From NCBI RefSeq assembly GCF_005403045.1, contig NZ_BJCL01000002.1, positions 496,001-560,000 on the forward strand: a stretch of 64,000 nucleotides of DNA, given 5' to 3'. The position numbers and the translations under genes are program-made. A model generated the notes under the pieces. It made no database searches. It saw only the letters and a program-made list of their open reading frames with translations, and was not told the DNA's origin. This stretch comes from Pseudaquabacterium pictum. GTDB taxonomy: Bacteria; Pseudomonadota; Gammaproteobacteria; Burkholderiales; Burkholderiaceae_C. This document shows positions 36,087 to 45,318 of the stretch, in pieces (the stretch's first letter is position 1; each line of letters starts with the position of its first letter).

Positions 36087-39000
36087 ATGCGCGCCGTCTG
36101 TCCCACGCCACCCGCCGCTGCGCCCACTGCATGGCTGCGGCATGCCTGCAGCGGGCTGCACAGTACGCCGGCGCTGCGGCTGTGGCGGCACACGCTGGCC
36201 TGCGCCTGCCTGCTGCTGCTGCTGTGGCCGCTGGCACTGCGGGCCCAGTCGGTCACCTACACCTTCCCGGGCAGCCTGCCACCGGGCTGCAGCGGCAGCG
36301 GGCCCAACTACAGCTGCGCGGCCGGTGCGCTGCCCAACAACACGGCGGTGGTGATCAACAGCCCGAGGCCGGCCACGATCACCATCAACGGCAACGTGGA
36401 CGTGGGCCAGGGCACGGTGATCAATGCCGCGGGCAGCGCCAGCGACCTGACGCTGGTGGTCAACGGCACGCTCACGCTGCGCATGAACAGCCGCATCACC
36501 GCGACGATCCAGGCCCGCACGGTGACCGATGCCGAAGGCTATGCCACCGTCACCGGCAACATCACCAGCACCGTCGGCGCGGTGACGGTCGGGCAGTTCG
36601 GCAGCGTCAGCGGCAGCATCAGCTCGGCATCGACGCTGACCCTGGGCAACTACGTGAACGTGGGCGGCAACCTCAGCGCCGCCAGCACCATCACCCTGAA
36701 CCAGGAGGCCACTGTCGGCGGCAACGTCTACAACGCCGACAACAACCTGGAGATGGCCTTCCGCAGCCGCATCCGAGGCTCGGCCGACATCGACTTCACC
36801 GTGAACATGGCGCAGGAGTCCCGCATCGACGGCAACCTGAGCAGCCGGGATGACGACATCAACCTGGGCTACGCCGCCATCGTGGGCGGCACGGTGTACG
36901 CCCAGGAATCGATCACGCTGGCCCAGAATGCCGCCGCCGGCGCGCTGCTGTCGGACATCGGCGACATCAGCATCGGCTATGCCGCGCAGGTGACGGGCGA
37001 CATCACCACCACCAACGGCACCGTCGATTTCCTCCAGGACAGCGTGGCCGGCGGCTGCGTGCGCTCGGTGGACACCGACCGCATCACGCTGGGCACCAAT
37101 GCCCGCATCGGTGCGGTGTGCTGCGGCACGGCCACCAATGGCAGCTGCAGCCGCAGCTGCGTCTCCAACAGCAGCGGGCGCACGTTGCCGGCGGCGTGCA
37201 CCAGCGCGGCGAGCGTGCCCACGCCGATCGCCAGCTGGCTGTTCAACGAGGCAGGCTGGGGCGGCGGCGCCGGCGAGGTGCGCGACAGCAGCGGCAGCTT
37301 CCATGCGCAGGCGGCGGGCCTGTCGTCCACCACTGCCAGCGTGGCCGATGCCACCCCGGCGCTGGGCACCAGCACCGGCACCTGCGGCTATGGCGTGTTC
37401 AACCGCAGCAACCTGCAGCATGTGCTGCTGCCGGCATCGTTCGGCAACCTGGGCGCGTCAGCCAGCTTCACGTTGACGGCCTGGTTCCGCACCACCGACA
37501 ACACCCAGCCCAACCAGCGCATCTTCGCCGACGACGAGAACGGCCATGCCACCTCCAACAACGGTTTCATCCTGTCGCTGGGTGACCGGGGCACCGGCAC
37601 CCTCACCTTCCTGACCCGCGGCACCACCTTCAGCACCGACGAGCTGATCACCAGCGCGGTGGTGGCCAACAACACCTGGTACCACGTCGCCTTCGGCGTG
37701 AACGTCGCCACCCGCACGAAGTTCCTGCGGCTGACCGATGCGGCCGGCACGGTGGTGGCCAACATCAGCGTCGGCTACAGCCAGGCCAGCATCGGCAGCG
37801 ACAGCGGCCGCGCCTCCATCGGCGGCGAGACCGCCAGCGCCGCGGGAGGCGAAGCCAATGCCAGCTTCGGCTTCGCCGGCAACATCGACGAGGTGCGGGT
37901 GTACGAGAGCGTGCTGAGCGCAGCCCAGATCGACGCGGTGCGCCAGCTCGGCAGCAGCTGCGGCGGCACGCTGCGCGCCAGCTACAACTTCGACGAGACC
38001 AGCTACGCCGGCACCGTCGGCGAGTGGCGCGACAGCACCGCCAGCTTCCACGGCCGCGGCGTGGGCGCCAGCATGCCCGGCACGGCCACGGCCAGCCCGG
38101 CACGCACCGGCAGCCCGGGCACCTGCCGCTATGCCAGCTTTGCCGGCCCCACCGCCAACGGCCCGGGCCTGCTGGCCACCGGTCTGCCCACCACCACCAC
38201 GGCCGGGGCCAAGACCACGGTGGCGTTCTGGATGAAGTGGAGCGGCACCGACGACAACATCGTGGTGAGCTTCGGGCCCTATGACCTCGGCTTCCTGGGC
38301 GGCCACTTCGGCTTCAACACCAACGCCTCGGATGTGTACGGCATCGCCAGCACCGGGCTGTCGGGCGTGTGGAAGCATGTGGTGGCGGTGTTCGTCAACG
38401 GCGACATCACCGCCAACGAGCTGTATGTGGACGGTGTGCGGCAGCGGCTGACGCAGCGCCTGGGCACGCCGAACAGCGGCAACATGGTCACCAGCACCTC
38501 GTTCCAGGTGTCGGGCTACACCGCCGACACCAACCACCGCTACATCGGCGATGTGGACTCGGTACGCCTCTACAACGGCGCACCGTCGCCGTCGCAGGTG
38601 GCCAGCCTGCTGGCCGAGACCCCCAGCACCTGCGTCACCGGTCCGGCGCGCATCCGCATCGAGCATGCCAGCGGCAGCGGACTGACCTGCACGCCCAGCA
38701 CGCTGACCGTGCGCGCCTGCGCCAGCGCCGACTGCAGCAGCAACTACACCAGCGGCGCCGTCACCGGCACGCTGAACAGCACCGGCGGCAGCGTCAACTG
38801 GCCGGATGGCGCCAGCTTCAGCATCGCCGCGGGCAGCAGCACGGCCACCGTGCGGGTGCAGCCGACCACCACCACCGCCACCGTGCTGGGCGTGGCCAGC
38901 AGCAGCCCGGCGGCCAGCAATGCCGCCACCTGCAACTTCGGCAGCCCAGTGTGCACCTTCACCGCGGCCGATGCCGGCTTCGTGTTCAACGTGCCCGACC

Positions 39001-40799
39001 ACCGCAGCGAGGCCTCGCAGACGGTGAACGTGAGCGCCGTGCGCCGGAGCGATGGCAGCACCATCTGCACGCCGGCCTTCGCCAGCACCAGCAAGGCGGT
39101 CACCTTCACCTGCGGCTACACCAACCCCGCCACCGGCACGCTGCCCGTGCGGGTGGGCGGCGCGGCGCTGAACAGCGGCAACAACGCCGCAGCCGCCTGC
39201 GACAGCACCGGCCGCGCAGTGACGCTGGCCTTCAACGCCAACGGCGTGGCCAGCACCACGGTGCAGTACGCCGACGTGGGCCAGCTGCTGCTGTCGGCCC
39301 GCTATGCCGGCGCCGCCGGCAGCAGCGAGGCCGGCCTGGTGATGACCGGCAGCGACAGCTTCATCGCCGCCCCTTCCACCCTCACCGTGTCCGGCGTCAC
39401 CAGCGGGCCGATCCGCGCCGGCAGCGCATTCGCCGCCACCGCCACCGCCCGCAACAGCGCCGGCAACGCCACGCCCAACTTCGGCCGCGAGACCAGCGCC
39501 GAGACGCTGTACGTCGGCTGGACACGCATCCAGCCGACCGGCAGCGGCGCGATCAACGGCAGCTTCAGCGGCAGCTTCGGCAGCTTCAGCGGCGGCAGCG
39601 CCAGCGCCAGCAACCTGACCTGGACCGAGGTGGGGCGGGGCGACCTGGTGCTGCGCAGCTTCAATGCCGCCGGCTACCTGGGCAGCGGCCTGTTGGCCTA
39701 TGGCAGCAGCGCCGGGCAGGCGGTGGTCTGCTCCAACGAGAACGTCAACTGCGTGCTGCCCGGCGGCACCACCGCCACGGTGTACTACGGCGAGCGCAGC
39801 ACCTGGGCGGCCAAGACCGGCCAGACCGGCACCGTGTCCTGCACCAACGGCAACTTCGGCGATCCGCTGCCGGGCGTGCCCAAGAAGTGCGTGTACGTGG
39901 CCACCAGCGCCACCAACGGCTCGGTGGGCGATGTCATCCCCCACCGCTTCACCGTGGCGGCCAGCAACGCCTGCGGCAGCTTCAGCTATGCCGGCCAACC
40001 CATGGCCACCACGGTGACGGCACGCAACGCGGCCGGCAACACCACGGTCAACTTCAATGGCACGGCCACCACCACGCCGGCCTTCGCCCAGGCGGTGACG
40101 CTGGCCGATGCCGCCGGCCTGGGCACCGGCACGCTGTCGGGCCACACCATCGCGGCCAGCGGCTTCAGCGCCGGCGTGGCCAGCGCCACGCCCAGCTACG
40201 CCTTCACCAGCAAGACCACCGCGCCGCAGAGCCTGGTGCTGCGCGCCACCAACGGTGGCAGCGGCAGCAGCCTGATCAGCTCGCAGGGCCACGCCGAGCC
40301 CACGCTGCCGCTGCGCAGCGGCCGCCTGCGGCTGGGCAATGCCTTCGGCCGGGCCACGTCCGCGCTGCAGATGCCGGTGGCGGTCGACCACTGGAGCGGC
40401 AGCGCCTGGCTGCTGAACAGCGCCGACAGCTGCACCGCCCTGGCCGCCAGCAGCGTGGTGCTGAGCAACCCGCGCGGCGCCACCGGCGCGGCCAGCACCG
40501 CCACCAGCAGCGCCGGCGCGGTGGCCATCAGCAGCGGCAGCGGGCTGCTGACCCTGGCCGCGCCCAGCCCGGCCGGCAGCACGCTGAGCCTGGACATCGC
40601 CGTCAACCTGGGCAGCACCGGCGCCGACCAGTCCTGCAACAGCCTGCGCCCGGCCAGCACCGGCGCCGGCCTGCCCTGGCTGCGGGCACAGAACGGCAGC
40701 TGCGCGGCCACCGCCGACCGCGACCCCGCCGCCCGCGCCAGCTTCGGCATCTTTGCGCCGGAAACCCGGAAGACCATCCATGTGCGCGACCTCTTCTGA
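36087..40799 (+). CDS. MshQ-like LamG/DUF6701 exported protein, copy 2, with beta-helix N-domain
   Basis: A 1570-residue paralog of the preceding gene. The ATG at 36087 is my choice; a GTG at 36051 would add 12 residues. A long cytoplasmic-type N-terminus precedes the hydrophobic signal segment (CACLLLLLWPLALRAQ). Residues about 54-365 are different from copy 1: short repeats such as TITINGNVDVGQGTVINAAG and TLTLGNYVNVGGNLS resemble bactofilin/polymer-forming beta-helices. Two LamG domains follow (about 381-625 and 628-850), then DUF6701 (about 852-1570), ending in PETRKTIHVRDLF. Only 72 bases separate the two genes. The product is likely at the cell surface or pilus; the partner binding is unknown. 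Confidence 0.85.
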   Translation: MRAVCPTPPAAAPTAWLRHACSGLHSTPALRLWRHTLACACLLLLLWPLALRAQSVTYTFPGSLPPGCSGSGPNYSCAAGALPNNTAVVINSPRPATITINGNVDVGQGTVINAAGSASDLTLVVNGTLTLRMNSRITATIQARTVTDAEGYATVTGNITSTVGAVTVGQFGSVSGSISSASTLTLGNYVNVGGNLSAASTITLNQEATVGGNVYNADNNLEMAFRSRIRGSADIDFTVNMAQESRIDGNLSSRDDDINLGYAAIVGGTVYAQESITLAQNAAAGALLSDIGDISIGYAAQVTGDITTTNGTVDFLQDSVAGGCVRSVDTDRITLGTNARIGAVCCGTATNGSCSRSCVSNSSGRTLPAACTSAASVPTPIASWLFNEAGWGGGAGEVRDSSGSFHAQAAGLSSTTASVADATPALGTSTGTCGYGVFNRSNLQHVLLPASFGNLGASASFTLTAWFRTTDNTQPNQRIFADDENGHATSNNGFILSLGDRGTGTLTFLTRGTTFSTDELITSAVVANNTWYHVAFGVNVATRTKFLRLTDAAGTVVANISVGYSQASIGSDSGRASIGGETASAAGGEANASFGFAGNIDEVRVYESVLSAAQIDAVRQLGSSCGGTLRASYNFDETSYAGTVGEWRDSTASFHGRGVGASMPGTATASPARTGSPGTCRYASFAGPTANGPGLLATGLPTTTTAGAKTTVAFWMKWSGTDDNIVVSFGPYDLGFLGGHFGFNTNASDVYGIASTGLSGVWKHVVAVFVNGDITANELYVDGVRQRLTQRLGTPNSGNMVTSTSFQVSGYTADTNHRYIGDVDSVRLYNGAPSPSQVASLLAETPSTCVTGPARIRIEHASGSGLTCTPSTLTVRACASADCSSNYTSGAVTGTLNSTGGSVNWPDGASFSIAAGSSTATVRVQPTTTTATVLGVASSSPAASNAATCNFGSPVCTFTAADAGFVFNVPDHRSEASQTVNVSAVRRSDGSTICTPAFASTSKAVTFTCGYTNPATGTLPVRVGGAALNSGNNAAAACDSTGRAVTLAFNANGVASTTVQYADVGQLLLSARYAGAAGSSEAGLVMTGSDSFIAAPSTLTVSGVTSGPIRAGSAFAATATARNSAGNATPNFGRETSAETLYVGWTRIQPTGSGAINGSFSGSFGSFSGGSASASNLTWTEVGRGDLVLRSFNAAGYLGSGLLAYGSSAGQAVVCSNENVNCVLPGGTTATVYYGERSTWAAKTGQTGTVSCTNGNFGDPLPGVPKKCVYVATSATNGSVGDVIPHRFTVAASNACGSFSYAGQPMATTVTARNAAGNTTVNFNGTATTTPAFAQAVTLADAAGLGTGTLSGHTIAASGFSAGVASATPSYAFTSKTTAPQSLVLRATNGGSGSSLISSQGHAEPTLPLRSGRLRLGNAFGRATSALQMPVAVDHWSGSAWLLNSADSCTALAASSVVLSNPRGATGAASTATSSAGAVAISSGSGLLTLAAPSPAGSTLSLDIAVNLGSTGADQSCNSLRPASTGAGLPWLRAQNGSCAATADRDPAARASFGIFAPETRKTIHVRDLF
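40416..40799 (+). repeat. Near-identical 3' end shared by the two mshQ-like genes, copy 2
   Basis: This is the partner of 35631-36014, with the same length and no indels. A second identical island of 40 bases occurs in the first LamG domains (32813-32852 and 37373-37412). Confidence 0.9.
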
Positions 40800-41289
40800 G
40801 CGTCCGGCCCGCGGCTCCGGCCACCACCGCCACCGCGGTTTCACCATGGTCGAGCTGATCGCGGTGCTGCTGCTGGTGGGCGTGCTGGCGGTGGTGGCGC
40901 TGCCGCGCCTGGACGGCAGCCTGGGCCTGCGTGGCACCGCCTGGCGCGACCAGGTCCAGGCCGGCCTGCTGCAGGCCCGCAGCCTGGCCACCGGCCACCG
41001 CCGCCTGGTGTGCGTGACGGTGACCATCGGCGCGGTGCGCCTGGCCATGGCCAGCGCCAACCCGGCCAGCAGCTGCAACACCACCCTGCCCGGCCCCGAC
41101 GGCGATGCCCGCTGGGCGGTGGACCCGCAGTCGCTGGCCGTCACCGTCAGCCCGGCGGGCACGCTGTTCGTGCAGCCCGATGGCCGCATCACCAGCGACG
41201 GCGCCGGCCTGACGGCGGTCAACGCCAGCGTGGCCATCGCCGGCGAGACCACGCTGCAGATCACCGGGGAGACCGGCCATGTGCGCTGA
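40780..41289 (+). CDS. Type IV pilus minor pseudopilin, MshC/GspH-like
   Basis: A 169-residue prepilin-like protein. A leader of about 20 residues ending in RHRG is followed by FTMVELIAVLLLVGVLAVVA with Glu5, then PRLDGSLGLRGTAWRDQVQAG, the MshC/GspH-type sequence after the hydrophobic helix. Two cysteines (LVC and SSC) may form a disulfide. The start at 40780 lies 20 bases inside the end of the second mshQ-like gene, implying coupling. Minor pilins prime pilus assembly. It is the first of four linked small pilus genes that run MshC-, D-, O- and P-like. Confidence 0.85.
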   Translation: MCATSSERPARGSGHHRHRGFTMVELIAVLLLVGVLAVVALPRLDGSLGLRGTAWRDQVQAGLLQARSLATGHRRLVCVTVTIGAVRLAMASANPASSCNTTLPGPDGDARWAVDPQSLAVTVSPAGTLFVQPDGRITSDGAGLTAVNASVAIAGETTLQITGETGHVR

Positions 41290-41749
41290 GCGCCGCCGCC
41301 GCCCCCGCCCCCGCCGTGGTTTCACCCTGCCCGAGGCGCTGCTGGCCATCGTGGTCATCGGCGTCGGGCTCACCGGCGTGCTGGCAGCCTTCGGCAGCGT
41401 CACCCGCAACAGTGCCGACCCGGTGGTGCACAAGCAGATGGTGGCGGTGGCGCAGGAGCTGCTGGAGGAGATCCAGCTCAAGCCCTATGCGGTGGCGGCC
41501 CACACCGCGCCGGCCGGCTGCGCCCGCGACACCTTCAACGACGTGCGCGACTACAACGGCTACGGCAGCACCGGCGTGTGCACCGTCGACGGCGTGGCCA
41601 TCCCGGCGCTGGCCGGCCTGGGCGTCAGCGTGACCGTGGCCAGCGGCACGCTGGGCGGCGTGGCGGCGGCATTGAAGATCACCGTCACCGTGCAGAGCGC
41701 CGGCCAGACGCTGACCCTGGTGGGCTGGCGCACCGACTACGCCTCATGA
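41279..41749 (+). CDS. mshD: Type IV pilus minor pseudopilin, MshD-like
   Basis: A 156-residue prepilin-like protein. A basic leader rich in Arg (MCAERRRRPRPRRG) is followed by FTLPEALLAIVVIGVGLTGV; Glu5 is present although position 4 is Pro. NSADPVVHKQMVAVAQELLEEIQLKPY after the helix is characteristic of MshD. Two cysteines (GCA and VCT) are placed to form a loop. It overlaps its upstream neighbour by 11 bases and the next gene by ATGA. A minor pilin role is supported by family and neighbours. Confidence 0.87.
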   Translation: MCAERRRRPRPRRGFTLPEALLAIVVIGVGLTGVLAAFGSVTRNSADPVVHKQMVAVAQELLEEIQLKPYAVAAHTAPAGCARDTFNDVRDYNGYGSTGVCTVDGVAIPALAGLGVSVTVASGTLGGVAAALKITVTVQSAGQTLTLVGWRTDYAS

Positions 41750-42609
41750 CCCGCAGCCGCCGCCCGCCGCCCCTTGGCTTCACCCTGGTGGAGCTGATCG
41801 TCACCCTGGTGCTGTTCGGCCTGATGGCGGCCACGCTGGTGGTGTTCCTCAAGCCGGCGATCGACAGCTGGCTGGCGGTGCGCACCCGCGCCGCCCTCGC
41901 CTCGGACGCCGACCATGCGCTGCGCCGCATGCTGCGCGACGTGCGCGCCGCGGTGCCCAACTCCATCCGCACGCCGGGCACGCAGTGCTTCGAGCTGGTG
42001 CCCACCGGTGGCGGCGGCCGCTACCGCACCGCGGCCGATGCCGTCACCGCCGGCAGCGCCGCGGTCGACCCGCAGGCCGCCACCAGCCAGTTCGACGTGT
42101 TCAACACCCTGGCCCCGCTGCCGGCGGTGGGCGACTGGGTGGTGGTCGACAACCAGAACCCGGGCGATGTCTACAGCGGCAGCAACCGCAGCGCCATCAC
42201 CGCGCTGTCCACGCCGGCGGCGGCGCATGGCCGGCACCGCCTGTCGATCAACGCGCTGCAGTTCCCGCTGGGCTACGACGGCGGCCGCTTCACCTGGGTG
42301 CCCGACAGCCAGAAGGCAGTGTTCTATGTCTGCAGCGGCGCCAGCAGCACGCTGGATGGCAGCGGCGACGCGCCGGGCGTGCTCTACCGGCTGAAGAACT
42401 ACGGCTTCAACGCCGGCGCACCGGCCAGCTGCCCGTCGGTGGCCGGCGCCGATGTGCTGGCCACCGGCGTGCGCAGCTGCCGCTTTCTCTACGACGCCAA
42501 CCAGGGCGCCACCCAGCAGAGCGGCTTCGTCTCGCTGCAGATCGAGCTGACCCGCAGCAACGAGACCGCCAGCCTGGTGCTGGGGGCGCATGTGAGCAAC
42601 GTGCCATGA
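41746..42609 (+). CDS. mshO: Type IV pilus minor pseudopilin, MshO-like
   Basis: A 287-residue prepilin-like protein. A short leader ending in PPLG precedes FTLVELIVTLVLFGLMAATL (Glu5 present). The following LASDADHALRRMLRDVRAAVPNSIR is the MshO pattern. The C-terminal two thirds form a strand-rich globular domain with a cysteine pair (YVCSG and RSCRF). The ATG overlaps the stop of the MshD-like gene. Larger minor pilins of this type usually sit at the tip complex. The gene is followed at once by the MshP-like gene. Confidence 0.88.
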   Translation: MTRSRRPPPLGFTLVELIVTLVLFGLMAATLVVFLKPAIDSWLAVRTRAALASDADHALRRMLRDVRAAVPNSIRTPGTQCFELVPTGGGGRYRTAADAVTAGSAAVDPQAATSQFDVFNTLAPLPAVGDWVVVDNQNPGDVYSGSNRSAITALSTPAAAHGRHRLSINALQFPLGYDGGRFTWVPDSQKAVFYVCSGASSTLDGSGDAPGVLYRLKNYGFNAGAPASCPSVAGADVLATGVRSCRFLYDANQGATQQSGFVSLQIELTRSNETASLVLGAHVSNVP

Positions 42610-43067
42610 CGCCGCCCCGGTTGTCCCTTCCCGCACGCGGTCTTGGCGCCGTGGCCGTCATCGTGGTGCTGGTGCTGCTGGCCGCGGTGGCCGCGGCGGT
42701 GGTGCGCTTCGGCCAGCAGGGGCAGACCATGGTGCAGCAGGATGTGCAGTCCCTGCGCGCCAGCGCCGCCGCACGCGCCGGCATCGAATGGGGCCTGTTC
42801 CAGGCGCTCAAGGGCAGCTGGACCAGCTGCAGCGCCACCAGCCAGACGCTGGACCTGGCCGCCGATGGCGGCATGCGGGTCACCGTGAGCTGCAGCTCCA
42901 CCCTCTACAACGAGGGCCTGGACAGCACCGGCGCCAACCGCACGGTGCGCCTGTTCACCATCGACGCGGTGGCCTGCAACAGCGGCGGCAACTGCCCCGA
43001 TGCCACCGCCGCGGTGCGCAGCGGCTATGCCGAGGCACGCCGCCAGGTGCAGGCCACCAACAACTAG
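42606..43067 (+). CDS. mshP: MshP-like pilus protein (PilX-type)
   Basis: A 153-residue protein. LPARGLGAVAVIVVLVLLAAVAAAVVRFG gives a basic leader and hydrophobic helix without the usual FTxxE sequence, as in MshP/PilX proteins, so processing by the prepilin peptidase is possible but not certain. SAAARAGIEWGLFQAL after the helix is typical. The rest is a small Cys-containing domain (SCSAT, VSCSS, ACNSGGNC). It overlaps the MshO-like gene by ATGA and is the last gene of the pilus cluster. A convergent DUF5666 gene follows after eight bases. Confidence 0.85.
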   Translation: MTPPRLSLPARGLGAVAVIVVLVLLAAVAAAVVRFGQQGQTMVQQDVQSLRASAAARAGIEWGLFQALKGSWTSCSATSQTLDLAADGGMRVTVSCSSTLYNEGLDSTGANRTVRLFTIDAVACNSGGNCPDATAAVRSGYAEARRQVQATNN

Positions 43068-43075
43068 CCGGCCGG

Positions 43076-44311
43076 TCAGTCCTTGAACCGGATGCTGGTC
43101 GCCTCCAGCACCTGGCGGTCGGCCGACAGACGGCCCTTGACCTCCAGCGTGCCGGTGTAGCCCACCAGGGCGGCGGCGCTGCCGCCGTCGAAGACGGCAC
43201 CGGCATAGGCCACCGTCACGCCGCGCAGCAGGAAGCGCCGGGCCGCGGTGTCCAGCGCGCTGGGCGTGCCCTTCAGCTCGAAGCCGCGCACCGTCTCCGG
43301 CGCGCTGGCCTGCACCCGGGTCGCCACCAGCACGCCGGCCTGCAGGCTGCCGCGCACCTGCACCCGCGCGCCCACGGCCACCGTGCCGTCCACCCGCGCA
43401 GCGCTGCTGTCCACCAGGGTGCCGTTGACGGTGAAGCGGGTGGCCGAGGCCACCGCCGACACCAGGCCCTCCAGGCCGGCGCCGTCGCTCTGGCTGGGCA
43501 GGCGGTCGTCGGCGCGCTGGGTGCTCACCTGCCAGCGGTCGCTGGCGTCCTTGGCGCTCTGCAGCTTCAGCTGCACGATGGTGCCGGCCGCCAGCCCCGC
43601 GGTGCTGCCGGCAAAGCGCTGGCTGCCCACGGTGAAGCTCTGGCTGCCGTCGACCGAGGCCACCGGGCCGCTGACGCTGTAGGTGCTGCCGGCCGCCGCC
43701 GGCGCAACGCGGGTGGCCACCCAGCCGGTGCGGCTGGCGTCGTACAGGCCCCACACCTCCAGCAGCTGGCCATCGGCCACCGCAGCCAGGCCGCCGGCCA
43801 GGCTGCTGTCGAAGGCGGTGTCGCCGGTCACCAGCACCAGCTGGCCCAGCACCCGCAGGCTGCCGGACGCCAGGTCGATGCCGGCCGCTGGGCCCAGCAG
43901 CGCGCGCCGGGTGCGCACCCGGGTGGCGGTGGCAGTCAGGGTGACGCCATCGCTGGCGGTGGCCACGGCGCCGCCTTCCACATCCACCACCAGGCCCAGC
44001 GCCAACTTGCTGCGGTCACTGCCGTTGCCATCGTCGTCGCTGACGGTGGCGCTGCTGTCGTCGTAGCGCACGCCACTGACCACGATGGAGCCCAGGCCGG
44101 TGATCGGCCCGCTGCCCACCGAGGTGAAGGTGCCGGTGCCTTCGGTGCCCACGCCGCCACCGCAGCCGCCGATGCTGCCCACCAGCAGGGCGGCCAGCAC
44201 CGCGCAGACCAGGGCGCCGCAGAAGGCGCCCACATCGGGCAGCCAGGCCAGCAGCGGCCGCAGCCAGCGCCAGCGCGGCGGGCGCGAATCAGGATGCAGC
44301 GTCGGTGTCAT
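43076..44311 (-). CDS. DUF5666 domain protein (second gene of cassette)
   Basis: A 411-residue exported protein. A hydrophobic segment and lipobox-like LLVGSIGGCGGG (about residues 40-55) suggest membrane anchoring or lipidation. The remainder is built of about four repeated DUF5666 beta modules (for example GPITGLGSIVVSGVRYDD, AGGLAAVADGQLLEVWGLYD, VDGTVAVGARVQVRGSL). DUF5666 resembles OB/beta-barrel folds, with no known function. It begins 23 bases before the end of the DUF6502 gene, in an overlapping frame, so coupling is likely. A homologous DUF5666 protein is encoded first in the same operon. Confidence 0.85.
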   Translation of the reverse strand: MTPTLHPDSRPPRWRWLRPLLAWLPDVGAFCGALVCAVLAALLVGSIGGCGGGVGTEGTGTFTSVGSGPITGLGSIVVSGVRYDDSSATVSDDDGNGSDRSKLALGLVVDVEGGAVATASDGVTLTATATRVRTRRALLGPAAGIDLASGSLRVLGQLVLVTGDTAFDSSLAGGLAAVADGQLLEVWGLYDASRTGWVATRVAPAAAGSTYSVSGPVASVDGSQSFTVGSQRFAGSTAGLAAGTIVQLKLQSAKDASDRWQVSTQRADDRLPSQSDGAGLEGLVSAVASATRFTVNGTLVDSSAARVDGTVAVGARVQVRGSLQAGVLVATRVQASAPETVRGFELKGTPSALDTAARRFLLRGVTVAYAGAVFDGGSAAALVGYTGTLEVKGRLSADRQVLEATSIRFKD

Positions 44312-45239
44312 CGGAGCTCTCCGGGGGGGCCGCGGGCGCAGGGGCCGCGGGCAGGTGTTGGGGTCGGGTGTGGGTGTAGAGGCCCAGGCGCACCTGATGG
44401 CGCACTGGTGTACGCGCCAACCGGTCTTCCGGATGCGGCCCCGGGGCAGACGGTGGGTCGGCGGCCTCTGCGGCATCGCGGGCGATCAGGTCTTCCAGCG
44501 CCGGCACCAGGGCCTGCAGCGTGGCCTGCCACTGCGCGGTGACCAGCTGGCGGAACGTGGCCAGCGAGGCCTCGCTGAGGCCGCCGGCAAAGATCGCCTG
44601 CTCGAAGTGGCGTGGCGTGCCAGGCACGCCGGCATCGTGCAGCAGGTTGTCGACTGCGCCGTCCAGGTGGGCGCCGACGTTGCGGCCCAGCACCTGCAGC
44701 ATGCGCGCCTGGTCGCCCAGCGGCACGAAGCCGTCGCGCACCAGGCGCACGGTGTCGGCCTCGGCATCCAGCTGGGCCAGTCCCAGGCGCAGCAGTTCAT
44801 CGAGCAGGCTGCGCGGGTGCACATCACGGGTGATGGCCTGGGCCAGGCTCTCGAAGCTGGGCGCCGGGCCCTGGCGCGGCAGCGCGGCGGGCGCGCCATC
44901 GGTGCCCAGATAGGGCGGCTGGCTGCGCCAGTGGGCGAACAGCTCGCTGGCATGGCTGCGTGCCGGCGGTGGCTGCTGCGCGGCGCCGTCGCGCAGCGCC
45001 GTCACCAGGCGCGTCACCTCGCGGCGGTGGATGCCGGTGGCGGTGGTGATGCGGCTGACCCGCCGGTGCGGCGGCAGCGCCGCATGCGCCTGGTCGGCGG
45101 CGTCCACCAGCGCCTGCTTCATCAGCTCGTCCAGCGTGGCATGGGTGACGCCCTGCGCCAGCGCCAGACGTGCCAGCGGCGCCAGCAGCTGGCGCATGGC
45201 AGTGGCCAGGGCGTCCGGCGATGCGGGGTCGGTGCTCAC
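44289..45239 (-). CDS. DUF6502 family protein with HTH-like segment
   Basis: A 316-residue protein with GTG start at 45239, just before VSTDPASPDALATAM. The first 80 residues have a helical pattern: LARLALAQGVTHATLDELMKQ and then RVSRITTATGIHRREVTRLVTAL (about residues 60-82), which looks like a helix-turn-helix. The rest is helical, ending in a Pro/Ala-rich tail. I place it in DUF6502, often found beside DUF5666 genes; function is not established. The HTH-like segment makes it a candidate regulator of its own operon. It lies between two DUF5666 genes, with 79 bases to the upstream gene. Confidence 0.8.
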   Translation of the reverse strand: MSTDPASPDALATAMRQLLAPLARLALAQGVTHATLDELMKQALVDAADQAHAALPPHRRVSRITTATGIHRREVTRLVTALRDGAAQQPPPARSHASELFAHWRSQPPYLGTDGAPAALPRQGPAPSFESLAQAITRDVHPRSLLDELLRLGLAQLDAEADTVRLVRDGFVPLGDQARMLQVLGRNVGAHLDGAVDNLLHDAGVPGTPRHFEQAIFAGGLSEASLATFRQLVTAQWQATLQALVPALEDLIARDAAEAADPPSAPGPHPEDRLARTPVRHQVRLGLYTHTRPQHLPAAPAPAAPPESSDDTDAAS

Positions 45240-45318
45240 GTGGGGCGGCGCAACATGCGGGCTGGATGGTACGCGGCAGGCCCGGGCCGCCGGCGGCGGA
45301 CCCGGGCTCGGCGGCCGG

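Noticed and set aside
31356-37421. A 2021-residue open frame on the minus strand across mshA and mshQ genes
   Set aside because: It is antisense to well-supported pilus genes, is His/Ala/Gly-rich with no domain, and has no ribosome site. Long antisense frames are expected when third positions are nearly all G or C.
37458-41264. A 1268-residue open frame on the minus strand opposite the second mshQ-like gene
   Set aside because: Same composition artefact; no conserved motif and no matching neighbour frame.
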